Counted from the stretch's first letter, positions 32,033 to 42,379 are shown. The stretch: DNA of 64,000 nt from Microbispora sp. H13382 (GCF_014161445.1 NZ_JABBXA010000001.1:496001-560000), one strand, 5' to 3'. Made by a program: numbers and translations. Notes: generated from the sequence alone by a model not told the origin.

Positions 32033-33693
32033 CCGCCATCCAGGAACCGGCCGGCATCGTCGCGCGGCCGTACACCAAGGGCACGGTCATCGCCAAGTGG
32101 CTGTCCTCGACCGACCACAAGGTGATCGGGCACCTCTACCTGATCACGTCTTTCGTGTTCTTCCTCATCGGCGGCGTCATGGCGCTGGTGATGCGGGCCG
32201 AGCTCGCGCAGCCGGGGCTGCAGGTCGTCAGCAACGAGCAGTTCAACCAGCTGTTCACGATGCACGGCACGATCATGCTGCTCATGTTCGCGACGCCGCT
32301 GTTCGCCGGCTTCGCCAACGAGCTGATGCCGCTGCAGATCGGCGCCCCCGACGTGGCGTTCCCCCGGCTGAACATGGTGAGCTACTGGCTCTACCTGTTC
32401 GGCAGCACCATCGCGGTCTCCGGCTTCCTCACGCCGGGGGGCGCCGCTTCGTTCGGCTGGACGGCGTACGCGCCGCTGTCCGACGAGGTCACCTCACCGG
32501 GCCTCGGCGGTGACCTGTGGCTGATGGGCCTGACGCTGTCCGGTCTCGGCACCATCCTCGGCGCGGTGAACTTCATCACCACGATCCTCACCATGCGCGC
32601 CCCCGGCATGACGATGTTCCGGATGCCGATCTTCACCTGGAACATCCTGCTGACGAGCATCCTGGTGCTGCTGGCCTTCCCGGTGCTCGCGGCCGCGCTG
32701 CTCGCCCTGGAGGCCGACCGCAAGCTCGGCACGCACATCTTCGACGCGTCGACCGGCGGTCCGATGCTGTTCCAGCATCTGTTCTGGTTCTTCGGCCATC
32801 CCGAGGTCTACATCATCGCGCTGCCGTTCTTCGGCATCATCACCGAGGTCCTGCCGGTCTTCAGCCGTAAGCCGATCTTCGGCTACGTCGGCCTGGTGGG
32901 CGCGACCATCGCCATCGCGGGTCTGTCGGTCACCGTGTGGGCCCACCACATGTTCGTGACCGGCCAGGTGCTGCTGCCGTTCTTCTCGTTCATGACGTTC
33001 CTCATCGCGGTGCCGACCGGCGTGAAGTTCTTCAACTGGATCGGCACGATGTGGCGCGGACACCTGTCGTTCGAGACGCCGATGCTGTTCGCGGTCGGCT
33101 TCCTGGTGACCTTCCTGTTCGGCGGCCTCACCGGCGTCATCCTGGCCTCGCCTCCGCTGGACTTCCACATCAGCGACACCTACTTCGTCGTGGCCCACTT
33201 CCACTACGTGGTCTTCGGCACCGTGGTCTTCGCGATGTTCGCGGGCTTCTACTTCTGGTGGCCCAAGTTCACCGGCAAGATGCTCAACGAGAGGATCGGC
33301 AAGCTCCACTTCTGGCTGCTGTTCTTCGGTTTCCACCTGACCTTCCTGGTGCAGCACTGGCTGGGCGTCATCGGCTTCCCCCGGCGGTACGCCGACTACG
33401 CGGCGAGCGACGGCTTCACGGACCTGAACATGGTCTCCTCCGTCGGCGCGCTCCTGCTGGGCCTGTCCACCCTGCCGTTCTTCTACAACGTCTGGGTGAC
33501 GTGGCGTAAGGCGCCCAAGGTCACGGTGGACGACCCGTGGGGCTTCGGCGGCTCGCTCGAGTGGGCGACCTCCTGCCCGCCGCCGCGGCACAACTTCGTG
33601 TCGCTGCCGCGGATCCGGTCCGAGCGCCCGGCGTTCGACCTCAAGTACCCGCACATCACCGCCAAGCCTGAGCTGGTGGAGGAGTCCCGATGA
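32029..33693 (+). CDS. ctaD: Cytochrome c oxidase subunit I
   Basis: A 554-residue, 12-helix catalytic subunit with haem a, haem a3 and CuB. Haem and copper ligands are visible: TMHGTIM (haem a), [12 protein letters not shown] with the His-Tyr cross-link pair, AHHMF, and AHFHYVVFG. The C-terminal region is the actinobacterial cytosolic tail. The GTG start overlaps the ctaC stop (GTGA), and the end overlaps ctaF (ATGA). Confidence 0.98.
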   Translation: MTAIQEPAGIVARPYTKGTVIAKWLSSTDHKVIGHLYLITSFVFFLIGGVMALVMRAELAQPGLQVVSNEQFNQLFTMHGTIMLLMFATPLFAGFANELMPLQIGAPDVAFPRLNMVSYWLYLFGSTIAVSGFLTPGGAASFGWTAYAPLSDEVTSPGLGGDLWLMGLTLSGLGTILGAVNFITTILTMRAPGMTMFRMPIFTWNILLTSILVLLAFPVLAAALLALEADRKLGTHIFDASTGGPMLFQHLFWFFGHPEVYIIALPFFGIITEVLPVFSRKPIFGYVGLVGATIAIAGLSVTVWAHHMFVTGQVLLPFFSFMTFLIAVPTGVKFFNWIGTMWRGHLSFETPMLFAVGFLVTFLFGGLTGVILASPPLDFHISDTYFVVAHFHYVVFGTVVFAMFAGFYFWWPKFTGKMLNERIGKLHFWLLFFGFHLTFLVQHWLGVIGFPRRYADYAASDGFTDLNMVSSVGALLLGLSTLPFFYNVWVTWRKAPKVTVDDPWGFGGSLEWATSCPPPRHNFVSLPRIRSERPAFDLKYPHITAKPELVEESR

Positions 33694-34085
33694 AGATCCA
33701 GGGATGGATGTTCCTGCTCTGCGGCGTCTTCTTCGCCGCCGCGGACGTGGTCTACTGGTTCTGGTCGAAGGAGCCGACCGGCACCACCGCCATGGCGATC
33801 TCCGTCGGCCTGGCCCTCATGATCGGCTACTACCTGCTGTTCACGGCGCGCCGCATCGGCGACCAGCCGGAGGACAACAAGGAGGCCGAGATCAGCGACG
33901 GCGCGGGCGAGATCGGCTTCTACAGCCCGCACAGCTGGTGGCCGCTGTTCGTCTGCCTGTCGGCCGCGCTGACGTTCTTCGGCTTCGCGATCGGCTGGTG
34001 GCTGTTCTTCATCGGCCTGTTCTGCACGGTCATGGCGATGATCGGGTTCGTGTTCCAGTACTACCGGGGCAACTTCTCGCACTGA
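33690..34085 (+). CDS. ctaF: Cytochrome c oxidase subunit IV (actinobacterial)
   Basis: A 131-residue membrane protein with four hydrophobic segments, beginning [15 protein letters not shown] and containing [15 protein letters not shown], the signature of the small CtaF subunit of the actinobacterial bcc-aa3 supercomplex. It overlaps ctaD by 4 bases and is followed by a strong hairpin. Confidence 0.93.
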   Translation: MKIQGWMFLLCGVFFAAADVVYWFWSKEPTGTTAMAISVGLALMIGYYLLFTARRIGDQPEDNKEAEISDGAGEIGFYSPHSWWPLFVCLSAALTFFGFAIGWWLFFIGLFCTVMAMIGFVFQYYRGNFSH

Positions 34086-34105
34086 TCGCGTGAACCCCGC
34101 TGTGC

Positions 34106-34133
34106 GGCCGGTCGGCGATCTCGCCGGCCGGCC
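34106..34133 (+). terminator. Terminator of ctaCDF
   Basis: GGCCGGTCGGCGA and TCGCCGGCCGGCC form a 13-pair stem (one mismatch) with a 2-base loop, 21 bases past ctaF. Confidence 0.75.
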
Positions 34134-34226
34134 GTCCGCGTTCTTTGCCCGTACGCGGTGTCCAGAGAGCCCGAACGGTACGCCACTGGGGAATAACCCC
34201 CGGAAAGCGACGCTAGGGGGACGGAC

Positions 34227-35396
34227 GTGCGTGCTGGTGCGGGGGTGCTGGCCCTTCTCGTGGTGATTTCCGGGTGTTCCACGTCGGGTGGGCAGGACGA
34301 GGATCGAGGCGCCGGGACGGCGATCAGCATCAGCCCGCTCGACGGCGCCGCCGACCTGCCGCCCGAGCTGCCGATCCTGATCGGCGCGGCGGGCGGCAAG
34401 CTCACTCATGTGGCCGTACAGGCCGCTGGGCGGCCCGTAGCGGGCGTGTTCAGCCCCGACCGCACCCAGTGGCGCAGCGAGCGTCCCATGGCCCCCGGCA
34501 CGGCCTACAGCGTCGAGACCACGGCCGCGGGTCCCGGTGGCTCGACGACCAGGACCGTGCGCTTCACCACGAAACAGGCCGCCAAGACCTTCGGCATCTC
34601 CACCCTGCTGCCCAGCAAGCAGGACACCGGCCTGAAGGTCGGCATCGGCATGCCGATCATCATCACCTTCGACAAGCCGATCAGCGACCGCGTGTCCGTC
34701 GAGCGCAACCTGATCGTGCAGGCGTCCAAGCCCATCGACGGCGCCTGGCACTGGCTCGACGACAAGAACGTGGTCTTCCGCCCGGAGAAGTACTGGCCGA
34801 CGTACACGAAGGTCCGCGTCACCGCACGTCTGGCCGGCGTCAGGGGCGGCGAGGGCATGTACGGCAAGCAGGACTACGTCCGGGACTTCGAGATCGGCCG
34901 TTCGCAGATCAGCGTGGCCGACACCCAGACCCACCACATGAAGATCGAGCGGGACGGCAAGCAGATCAAGGACATGCCGATCAGCGCGGGCATGGGCGGC
35001 GTGATGCGCCACCACACCACCAGCGGCATCCATGTGGCGATGTCCAGGGAGGACGTCACGGTCATGACGTCTCCGGACGCGGGACCCGGGCAGGCCGGCT
35101 ACTACCAGACCACCGTCTACAACACCGTGCGCATCTCCAACAGCGGTGAGTACGTCCACTCGGCGCCCTGGTCGGTGGGGGACCAGGGCAACTCCAACGT
35201 GAGCCACGGCTGCGTGAACGTCAGCCCGGAGAACGGCAAGTGGTTCAAGGAGAACACGCTGATCGGCGACCCGATCATCGTGACCGGAACGCCGCGCAGG
35301 CTGGAGGCCACCAACGGCTGGAGCTACTGGCAGGATTCCTGGCCTGAGTGGCTCAAGCGGAGCCGTCTGCGGGCCGCTCCCGCCGACATCCTCTGA
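34227..35396 (+). CDS. L,D-transpeptidase lipoprotein (YkuD with Ig-like domains)
   Basis: A 389-residue exported protein. The signal peptide ends in a lipobox VISGC (Cys17). Two Ig-like/Big_5 domains (about 35-115 and 120-225) precede a YkuD catalytic domain (about 230-365) with the motif VSHGCVNVS (His327, Cys329). This architecture is that of mycobacterial LdtMt2-type enzymes that form 3-3 cross-links in peptidoglycan. The start is GTG with AGGGGGA upstream. A similar gene follows ctaF in Streptomyces as I recall, so the link is ancestral. Confidence 0.93.
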   Translation: MRAGAGVLALLVVISGCSTSGGQDEDRGAGTAISISPLDGAADLPPELPILIGAAGGKLTHVAVQAAGRPVAGVFSPDRTQWRSERPMAPGTAYSVETTAAGPGGSTTRTVRFTTKQAAKTFGISTLLPSKQDTGLKVGIGMPIIITFDKPISDRVSVERNLIVQASKPIDGAWHWLDDKNVVFRPEKYWPTYTKVRVTARLAGVRGGEGMYGKQDYVRDFEIGRSQISVADTQTHHMKIERDGKQIKDMPISAGMGGVMRHHTTSGIHVAMSREDVTVMTSPDAGPGQAGYYQTTVYNTVRISNSGEYVHSAPWSVGDQGNSNVSHGCVNVSPENGKWFKENTLIGDPIIVTGTPRRLEATNGWSYWQDSWPEWLKRSRLRAAPADIL

Positions 35397-35405
35397 GCTG
35401 AGCGG

Positions 35406-36518
35406 CTACCGCCCGGGCCGGCGTGTCTCGTGACGGCGGAAGACCGCCCAGCACACCGCCAGGGCCGCCGCGAACAGCGGCAGCCACGCCAGGCGGGCGG
35501 CCACCCAGCCGGGATCGCCGGGCACGGTGTGCAAACCGGGCAGCGCCCGTCCCGCGAGCGGCAGGGCCGCCACCGTGACCGCGATCATGGCGGTCTGGTG
35601 CCAGAGGAAGATCGTCATGGCGGAGAGGTTGGCCGCCGCCACGGTCGCCCATAGGGCGGGGCGCCGCAGCACCCGCCGCAGGGGGCCGGAGAGCACCAGG
35701 GCCGCGCCGCACTGGGACAGCCCGAACGTCACGGCCGCCAGAGTGGGCGGGGACTGGTTGGAGACAGGGGCGCCGGGCACGCCGACCATGGACGCCGGGT
35801 AGCCGGCCCACAGGACGAGACCGGCGGTGGCCGCGGCTCCGCCGAGGAACAGCGCCCACCTGGTCACCCGGCCGTCCAGCCGTCCGCGCGCCCACAGCAC
35901 GCCGAGACAGTACGGCACGAGCCAGCCGGTTCCCACGTTGATCCAGCCGATCCAGGACGGCCCGTCCAGTCCGAACCTGACGAGATCGACCACCGCCACG
36001 GCGGCCAGCGGCCACGCCGGATGCAACCGGACGGCGATCGGGGTCGCCGCCGTCAGCGCCGCGAAGACCAGCAGGAACCACATCGGCGACCACACCAGCT
36101 TCACCAGCGCGTACACGGTCCCCGGGTCGGCGCCCGAGGCGAGCATCGCCGTCGCGGCCGCGCTCCACACCCCCAGCAGGGGCACGACCGGGCGGAACAG
36201 ACGGGCCGTCCGCGCGGCGGCCCACCGCCCGTGACCGTCGCCCCGGTTCCGGGCGCGGCGGTGGCTCTCCACGGCCACCCGCCCGCCCACGAAGAAGAAC
36301 ACCGCCATGGTCTGGAGGAGCCAGGAGACGGGCGCGAGCTGCGGCATGTACTTCAGGGGGCTGGTGACACGCAGGGCGCCGCTGTCGGCGACCGAGGCGG
36401 TCACCAGCCAGTGGCCGAGCACCACGCCGGAGATGGCGAGGGCGCGCAGCCCGTCGACGGCGCGGTCGCGCCGGGCGGGTGTCGCCGCCTCGACGTGCCG
36501 GACGAGGTCATGAATCAT
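35406..36518 (-). CDS. Acyltransferase 3 family membrane protein
   Basis: A 370-residue protein with about ten transmembrane helices. The start RAVDGLRALAISGVVLGHW carries the conserved His of the acyltransferase 3 family; FFFVGGRVAVESHRR and the late IFLWHQTAM are also typical. Such proteins O-acetylate or acylate exported sugars, lipids or glycans; the substrate is unknown. It starts inside the 3' end of the DUF1023 gene (11-base overlap), so the two are co-translated. Confidence 0.82.
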   Translation of the reverse strand: MIHDLVRHVEAATPARRDRAVDGLRALAISGVVLGHWLVTASVADSGALRVTSPLKYMPQLAPVSWLLQTMAVFFFVGGRVAVESHRRARNRGDGHGRWAAARTARLFRPVVPLLGVWSAAATAMLASGADPGTVYALVKLVWSPMWFLLVFAALTAATPIAVRLHPAWPLAAVAVVDLVRFGLDGPSWIGWINVGTGWLVPYCLGVLWARGRLDGRVTRWALFLGGAAATAGLVLWAGYPASMVGVPGAPVSNQSPPTLAAVTFGLSQCGAALVLSGPLRRVLRRPALWATVAAANLSAMTIFLWHQTAMIAVTVAALPLAGRALPGLHTVPGDPGWVAARLAWLPLFAAALAVCWAVFRRHETRRPGR

Positions 36519-37578
36519 CGCTCACCTCGGCGGGAGCATGCCCGGAGAGGATCCGCGCGATGTTCGCCAGCGCGGGCGATCCGTCCTTCAGATAGTCGCT
36601 GTGGCCGGCGTCGCCCGCGGCGAAGATCCGTGCGCCGAACCGGGGGGACAAGGGATCCTCCCCGAGCCCGATCGTGCCGGAGGGCAGGCGCACCGTCGCG
36701 TGCGGCAGGTGGGCCACCCAGTCCCGGGCGCCGCGGGTGGCCCACACCGCCGCCCGGGTGCGCATCGCCGCAGCGTCGTCCACGCCGGCGCCGGGGCTGC
36801 CGTACAGGACGATGTCCGCGACGTCCAGGCCGGGCGCGGCCCGGCCGCACACCACGCCGCCGTACGAGTGGCACAACAGGCCGACGCGGGCGGCGGGCCT
36901 GAGCCGGGCCAGGTCGCGTACGAAGGCACGCAGGGCGGGGACGGCCTCGTCCGCGCGGCCGGGGGTCATCGCCTGGAGGCTCACGGTGCTCGGGGTCCGG
37001 TATCCGAGCCAGGCGACCACGGCTCCCCGTCCGCCGATCGCCCGCTGCAGCCGCATCGCGCCCCCGCGCAGGAGCCCGTACGTGTCGAGGCCGGTGCCCG
37101 AGCCGGGGACGAGAACCGCGATCCGGTCGGCGGTGGCGAGGTCGCCGAACACCTCGGTGGCCCGGCCGCCGTCGCGCCCGTCGAAGGACAGGAAGTGCCG
37201 CGCGGGGTCGGCCATCGCCCGCAGCATCGCGGCCCGCCACCGGTGGCCCGCCGCGGCGGCGGTCCGCGAGGCCGTCCCGATGGCGTCGCGGGTGGCGGCG
37301 TACCGCCCGGCCAGGACCGCGGCGGTCGCCGCGCGCAGCGGGGACAGGGGAGGCGGGACGGGCGCGGGGACCGCCTCTGGACGTGCCGCGACGGTCATGG
37401 GGACAGCGAGCGAGACGCTGACGAGCGCGGCCGGAAGCCTTCGGCGCAGGCGGCCCCGGGCCGGACCCGGGCGGAGGAAGGCGGGCGGGACGCGGCGTGC
37501 GCCCGTGCGGCCGGGGGAGAGGGGCAGCGGCGCAGGCGGCCGGTCGCGGGCCGCCTGTGGCTGTGCGGTGTCGATCAC
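36508..37578 (-). CDS. Exported alpha/beta hydrolase, DUF1023 family
   Basis: About 356 residues. A long basic, Pro-rich N terminus precedes a hydrophobic signal segment (RRRLPAALVSVSLAVPMTV). The catalytic domain has VLVPGSGTGLDTYG and the nucleophile elbow CHSYGG, both typical of DUF1023 hydrolases; GSPGAGVD and a late GDAGHSDYL supply the likely Asp and His. The substrate is unknown. The start is uncertain: GTG 37578, GTG 37587 and ATG 37614 are in frame and none has a clear ribosome site. Confidence 0.75.
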   Translation of the reverse strand: MIDTAQPQAARDRPPAPLPLSPGRTGARRVPPAFLRPGPARGRLRRRLPAALVSVSLAVPMTVAARPEAVPAPVPPPLSPLRAATAAVLAGRYAATRDAIGTASRTAAAAGHRWRAAMLRAMADPARHFLSFDGRDGGRATEVFGDLATADRIAVLVPGSGTGLDTYGLLRGGAMRLQRAIGGRGAVVAWLGYRTPSTVSLQAMTPGRADEAVPALRAFVRDLARLRPAARVGLLCHSYGGVVCGRAAPGLDVADIVLYGSPGAGVDDAAAMRTRAAVWATRGARDWVAHLPHATVRLPSGTIGLGEDPLSPRFGARIFAAGDAGHSDYLKDGSPALANIARILSGHAPAEVSDDS

Positions 37579-37710
37579 CCGGTTCACGGTGCCGTGGGGC
37601 GCCGCCCACCGCATCGGACCGGCACGGACATTCGCCGCGGCACGGGACGACCGCGGATGTAGCCCCCTGGTCGGATGCCCACCGGAAGGACACGTGGTTA
37701 CGCTCTGATC

Positions 37711-38952
37711 ATGCAGGTCGCATCCCCTCCGCTGCTGAGACGGTTGCCGCCCGGGGCGTGGGTGGTCCTCGCCTGGTGCGGGGGCACGGCGTTCACGTTC
37801 CTGATGCGGATGCGGCTGCCCGGCGAGTGGTATCCCGCCGCGCGTCCGGCGGCGCAGTTCTTCCGCTGGGACGGCCTGGCGCACTTCGGCGTGGCAACCG
37901 CCCTGGCGCTCGCGGGCGGCGCCCTGCTGGGCCGCCGTCCCCTGCCGGCCCTGACCCTGCTGCTCGCCGCGTCCGTTCTCGGCACGATGCCCCTGGGGGT
38001 GGCGGAGATCCCGCTGCCGCAGTTCCTCGCGGCCGAGGTCGCGGTGTTCTTCATCGCCACCGGGCGGCCCCGCGCGAGCGGCGTCGCCGCCGTCCTCGCG
38101 GCTCTCGCCGTGCTGGGCGGCTATCTGGCGGTCCGGGTGCTGTACGGGTGGCCGATCGCGGCGTCGTCCGAGACGGCCGTGGCCCTGACGACCGTCATCG
38201 CCTGGCTGCTCGGCAACTCCGTGCGCCAGTCCCGTGAGCACGCCGAGGAACTGCGCGCCCGCGCGGCGACCCAGGCCGTCAGCGACGAGCGGCTCAGGAT
38301 CGCCCGTGAGCTGCACGACATGGTCGCGCACAGCATCGGCGTCATCGCGCTCCAGGCCGGCGCCGCGCGGCGGGTCATCGACACGCAACCGGAGCGGGCG
38401 CGGGACGCCCTCGGGGAGATCGAGACGGCCGGTCGCCAGACGCTGTCCGGACTGCGCCGCATGCTCGGCGCGTTGCGAAGCCGCGATCCGGAGCGGCCCG
38501 CGTCAGCGGTACCCCCGCGTCCGGAGCCGCTGGAACCGGTGCATCCGGAATCGGGGCGTCCGGGACCGGTGCTCGGCCTTGCCGACGTCGACCGGCTGGC
38601 CGCCACGACCACACAGGCGGGCGTACGGGTCGACGTACGCCGGCTGGGGGAGCGGCGTCCGCTGCCGCCCGAGATCGACGTGGCGGCCTACCGCGTCGTC
38701 CAGGAGGCCGTCACCAACGTGCTGCGTCACGCCGGTACGGCGTCCTGCCGGGTGTCGATCGACTACCGGGACGACGAGGTGCGCGTCGAGGTGCTCGACG
38801 ACGGGCGCGGCGGCGACGCCGGGGACGGCTACGGCCTGCTCGGCATGCGTGAGCGGGTAGGCGTCCTGCACGGGACCTTCGCGGCCGGGCCGCGTCCCGG
38901 GGGAGGCTTCCGGGTCGCGGCCCGGTTGCCCGTGCCCACGGAAGTCCGATGA
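37711..38952 (+). CDS. Sensor histidine kinase (NarL-type, HisKA_3)
   Basis: A 413-residue kinase. Five or six hydrophobic segments in residues 10-170 form the membrane part. Then comes the HisKA_3 motif RIARELHDMVAHSIGVIALQ with phospho-accepting His202, and a HATPase domain with EAVTNVLRHAG (N box), DDGRGG (G1) and GYGLLGMRERV (G2). The substrate signal is unknown. It overlaps the response regulator gene by 4 bases. ATG 37711 is the best start. Confidence 0.93.
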   Translation: MQVASPPLLRRLPPGAWVVLAWCGGTAFTFLMRMRLPGEWYPAARPAAQFFRWDGLAHFGVATALALAGGALLGRRPLPALTLLLAASVLGTMPLGVAEIPLPQFLAAEVAVFFIATGRPRASGVAAVLAALAVLGGYLAVRVLYGWPIAASSETAVALTTVIAWLLGNSVRQSREHAEELRARAATQAVSDERLRIARELHDMVAHSIGVIALQAGAARRVIDTQPERARDALGEIETAGRQTLSGLRRMLGALRSRDPERPASAVPPRPEPLEPVHPESGRPGPVLGLADVDRLAATTTQAGVRVDVRRLGERRPLPPEIDVAAYRVVQEAVTNVLRHAGTASCRVSIDYRDDEVRVEVLDDGRGGDAGDGYGLLGMRERVGVLHGTFAAGPRPGGGFRVAARLPVPTEVR

Positions 38953-39602
38953 CCGTCCGCGTGCTGCTCGCCGACGACCAGCCACTGGTCCGCGCCGCTC
39001 TTCAGATGGTCATCACCGACGCGCCGGACCTCGACCTTGCGGGGGAGGCGGGCACCGGCGAGGAGGCGGTGCGGATGGCGCGGGACGCCGGCCCCGACGT
39101 GGTGGTCATGGACATCCGCATGCCGGGCATGGACGGCATCGAGGCCACCCGGCTGATCACCGCGGGCCGCGGCGCCCGGGTCCTCGTCCTGACGACCTTC
39201 GACGACGACGAGTACGTCTACGGCGCGTTGCGCGCGGGGGCGTCCGGGTTCCTCGTCAAGGACATGGCCCTGGACGACATCCTCGCGGCGATCCGGGTGG
39301 TGGCCGCAGGTGACGCCCTGATCGATCCGCGCGTCACCCGCAGGCTGATCGGGGAGTTCGCCGCCCGCCCCGCGCCCGGTCCGCGCGCCCGGCGGGTCGC
39401 CGGGCTCACCGAGCGGGAGACCGAGGTGCTCACCCTCGTCGGGCGCGGCCTGTCCAACGCGGAGATCGCCGCCGAGCTGTTCATCAGCGCCGCCACCGTC
39501 AAGACGTACGTGACGAGGCTGCTCGCGAAGCTCGACGCCCGCGACCGCGTGCGGCTGGTGATCACGGCCTACGAGACGGGCCTCGTGCCGCCCACCGGCT
39601 GA
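38949..39602 (+). CDS. NarL/FixJ family response regulator
   Basis: A 217-residue regulator: receiver domain (3-120) with the acidic pair ADD, phosphorylated Asp55 in VVVMDIRMPG, and FLVKDM for the conserved Lys; then a LuxR-type helix-turn-helix (about 150-210) with LTEREVTEVL-like sequence and GLSNAEIAAELFISAATVKTY. The partner of the upstream kinase. Targets are unknown; the location between the two respiratory operons makes control of either conceivable, but nothing in the sequence shows it. Confidence 0.95.
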   Translation: MTVRVLLADDQPLVRAALQMVITDAPDLDLAGEAGTGEEAVRMARDAGPDVVVMDIRMPGMDGIEATRLITAGRGARVLVLTTFDDDEYVYGALRAGASGFLVKDMALDDILAAIRVVAAGDALIDPRVTRRLIGEFAARPAPGPRARRVAGLTERETEVLTLVGRGLSNAEIAAELFISAATVKTYVTRLLAKLDARDRVRLVITAYETGLVPPTG

Positions 39603-39613
39603 GGGAAACGCAA

Positions 39614-39645
39614 CGGCCCGGCGGGGAGTGTTCCCCGCCGGGCCG
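39614..39645. terminator. Bidirectional terminator between the regulator gene and qcrB
   Basis: CGGCCCGGCGGGGA and TCCCCGCCGGGCCG form a perfect 14-base-pair stem with a 4-base loop between convergent genes. Confidence 0.85.
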
Positions 39646-39671
39646 CGTCGTGCCGGTCGTTCAGGCGTCGG

Positions 39672-41303
39672 TCAGTGGAGCTCCTTGCGGTCGCCGCCGC
39701 CGACGCCCGCGTGCTCCTCCTCGTGGGCCTCCTCGTGGTGGCCGTCGGTGAGCGGGACCCGGTCGGTGCCGTACGCCTCGCTCATCTTGGCGCGGAGTCG
39801 GCCGAGGGCGCTGCGGGCGCCCTTGGGCGGGATGCCCTCGCCGTCCTCGGCGCTCGTGAGGACCGGGATCTCCTTCTTGCCGCGAATGTGCTCGGCGATG
39901 TCCTCCGCCGGCGGCGTGTGGACCTCGATGTACTGGCCGTTCGGCATCCGCTTGATGACGCCGGACTCCACCCCGTGGGACAGCACCTCGGCGTCCTTGC
40001 GCTGGAGGCCGATGCACATCCGGTAGGTGATCCAGTACGCGATGGCCGGGCCGACGAAGACGGCGATCCGCCCGAACCAGGTCGTCGTGTACAGGTCGAT
40101 GTGGAAGTTCGCCGAGATCTCGTCGTTGGCGCCCAGCAGCCACAGGATGCCGTAGAACGTGATGCCCGCGATGCCGATCGAGGTGCGGTGCGGGTTGTTG
40201 CGCGGCCGGTCGCACACGTGGTGCTCGCGGCGGTCGCCCGTGACCCACTGTTCCAGGAACGGATACAGCGCCAGGCCCGTCATGACGATGCCCAGTGGCA
40301 CGAGCGCCGGGATCAGCACGCTCAGCGTCACCGTGTGGCCGAGGAAGTTGATCTCCCATGCCGGCATGAGGCGGAGCGCACCCTCCAGGAATCCCATGTA
40401 CCAGTCCGGCTGCGATCCCGCCGAGATGTCCGCCGGCGTGTACGGCCCGAACAGCCAGATCGGGTTGATCTGGGCGAACGCGCCGAGCAGTGCGATGACC
40501 CCGAACGTGAACAGGAAGAACGCGCCCGACTTGATCATGAACGCCGGGTAGAACGGAGCGCCGACCACGTTCTTCTCGGTCCTGTTCTTGCCCGGCATCT
40601 GCGTGTGCTTCTGCACCCACATCAGGATCATGTGGGCCGAGATGAGCGCGAGCAGGATGCCCGGGATCAGCAGGATGTGGAGCGTGTAGAACCGCGGGAT
40701 GATGTCGTGGCCCGGATACTCGCCCCCGAACAGGAAGAACGAGACGTACGTGCCCACGATCGGGATCGACTGGGCCACGCCCTGGGTGATCCGCAGACCC
40801 GCGCCTGAGAGCAGGTCGTCGGGGAGGGAGTAACCGGTGAGACCCTCGATGAGCGCGAGCGACAGCAGCAGGATGCCGATGATCCAGTTGAGCTCACGCG
40901 GCTTGCGGTACGCACCGGTGAAGAAGATGCGGAGCATGTGCACCGTCATGCCGGCCACGAACAGCAGCGCCGCCCAGTGGTGGATCTGCCGCATGAGCAG
41001 ACCGCCACGGACGTCGAAGCTGATGTGCAGCGCCGAGGCGTAGGCCTCCGACATGTGCACGCCGTACAGCGGGGCGTAGCTGCCCGTGTACGGGACCTCG
41101 CTCATGCTCGGCTTGAACCAGAACGTCAGGAACGTACCGGTCAGCAGCAGGATGACGAACGAGTAGAGCGCGATCTCCCCCAGGAGGAACGACCAGTGGT
41201 CGGGGAAGATCTTCCTCAGGTTGCGCTTGAGGAAGTTCCCCGCACCGATGCGGTCGTCGACGAAGGTCGAGACGCCTGCGATGGCCTTCGGGGGAGCGTT
41301 CAT
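39672..41303 (-). CDS. qcrB: Cytochrome bc1 complex cytochrome b subunit
   Basis: A 543-residue membrane subunit that oxidises menaquinol. Haem-ligand histidines lie in LMRQIHHWAALLFVAGMTVHM and in the LHILLIPGILLALISAHM helix; the quinol-site motif appears as PDWYMGF. The long C-terminal extension rich in charged residues is typical of actinobacteria. The end is Glu/His-rich (HHEEAHEEEHAG). It is the last gene of ctaE-qcrCAB and overlaps qcrA by 4 bases. Confidence 0.97.
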   Translation of the reverse strand: MNAPPKAIAGVSTFVDDRIGAGNFLKRNLRKIFPDHWSFLLGEIALYSFVILLLTGTFLTFWFKPSMSEVPYTGSYAPLYGVHMSEAYASALHISFDVRGGLLMRQIHHWAALLFVAGMTVHMLRIFFTGAYRKPRELNWIIGILLLSLALIEGLTGYSLPDDLLSGAGLRITQGVAQSIPIVGTYVSFFLFGGEYPGHDIIPRFYTLHILLIPGILLALISAHMILMWVQKHTQMPGKNRTEKNVVGAPFYPAFMIKSGAFFLFTFGVIALLGAFAQINPIWLFGPYTPADISAGSQPDWYMGFLEGALRLMPAWEINFLGHTVTLSVLIPALVPLGIVMTGLALYPFLEQWVTGDRREHHVCDRPRNNPHRTSIGIAGITFYGILWLLGANDEISANFHIDLYTTTWFGRIAVFVGPAIAYWITYRMCIGLQRKDAEVLSHGVESGVIKRMPNGQYIEVHTPPAEDIAEHIRGKKEIPVLTSAEDGEGIPPKGARSALGRLRAKMSEAYGTDRVPLTDGHHEEAHEEEHAGVGGGDRKELH

Positions 41304-42379
41304 GATGCGTTCTCCCTAACTTCGGCTTCCGCGTCGCCACGCTCCCAGAAGCTGGGACCGACGGGGACCTTGAAGTCGGACTTCGCGACGAGGTAGCCCT
41401 CCTCGTCGATACCGATGGGGAGCTGCGGCAGCGGACGGGCGGCGGGGCCGAAGATGACCTTCGCTCCGTCCGCGGCGTCGAAGGTCGACTGGTGGCACGG
41501 GCAGAGGATGTGATGCGTCGTCTGCTCGTACAGCGCCGCCGGGCAGCCCACGTGGGTGCAGATCTTGGAGTAGGCGACGATGCCGTCGTGGGTCCAGTTC
41601 AGGTTCGTGCCGGACTTGAGCTCCTCCGGACGGAACTTGAGCAGGATCAGCGTCGCCTTGGCCAGCGCGTTCAGGTCCTCCTCGTAGCCCTCGGGGACCA
41701 CGGAGAGGATGCCGCCCGGCGAGTTGAAGTCGGCCGCCCGGATCGGCTGGCCGGTGCCCTCGACGACGAGGCGGCGCGGCTTGCCGTCCTTGGTGGGCTC
41801 GCCCCAGGCGGTGCGCCTGAGCACGGTCCCGGGGAGCGGGCCGAGGTCCTTCAGCAGCACCAGCGGGGCCAGGCCCAGCGGAGCGGCGGCCAGCAGCAGC
41901 GTGCGGCGCAGCAGCCGGTGCTTGACGAACCCGCTCTCCTCGGCACCCTGGAGGAAGGTCTCCTTGACGTACCCGCGTGCCTCGTCGTCGGAGCGCATCT
42001 CGTGGCGCTCCTGGATGAGGTTGTACTTCGGCATGATCTGCCGCACCCACACCGTGAGGCCCGCGCCCAGCGAGAGCAGGGCCAGGGCCAGGGTGCCGCC
42101 GAGCGCGAGGTTCGACGTGGCCGTCTTGTCGATCGTGCCGACCTGGAAGATCACGTACGACGCGACGAACCCGGCGCCGGCCAGGAAGGCGACCAGGAAC
42201 AGCAGCGCGACGAGGCGCTCGGCCTTGCGGGCCTTGACGGGGTCCTGCGGGATCACGCCGGGAACGCCCTCGGGCGCGCGGATCGGGTCGGTGTCGGCGA
42301 TCGGCGCGTCGGCGGGCGGCGTGCCGATGACGCGACTCGGCACCCGTCCGCTCTCGGGGTACTCGTTCTGCTCTGTCAT
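41300..42379 (-). CDS. qcrA: Cytochrome bc1 complex Rieske Fe-S subunit
   Basis: A 359-residue subunit with three transmembrane segments, as in actinobacteria: a pair at about residues 52-100 and a third at about 170-188. The Rieske cluster boxes are CTHVGC (Cys274, His276) and CPCHQS (Cys293, His296). It transfers electrons from quinol to the QcrC haems. ATG 42379 overlaps the qcrC stop (ATGA), and the end overlaps qcrB. Confidence 0.97.
   Translation of the reverse strand: MTEQNEYPESGRVPSRVIGTPPADAPIADTDPIRAPEGVPGVIPQDPVKARKAERLVALLFLVAFLAGAGFVASYVIFQVGTIDKTATSNLALGGTLALALLSLGAGLTVWVRQIMPKYNLIQERHEMRSDDEARGYVKETFLQGAEESGFVKHRLLRRTLLLAAAPLGLAPLVLLKDLGPLPGTVLRRTAWGEPTKDGKPRRLVVEGTGQPIRAADFNSPGGILSVVPEGYEEDLNALAKATLILLKFRPEELKSGTNLNWTHDGIVAYSKICTHVGCPAALYEQTTHHILCPCHQSTFDAADGAKVIFGPAARPLPQLPIGIDEEGYLVAKSDFKVPVGPSFWERGDAEAEVRENAS

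Noticed and set aside
32494-33654. 386-codon frame antisense to ctaD
   Set aside because: Composition is charged and low-complexity; ctaD motifs on the other strand are unmistakable.
39675-40808. 377-codon + strand frame opposite qcrB
   Set aside because: Shadow of qcrB; no family features, and it crosses the terminator-proximal region of a convergent gene.
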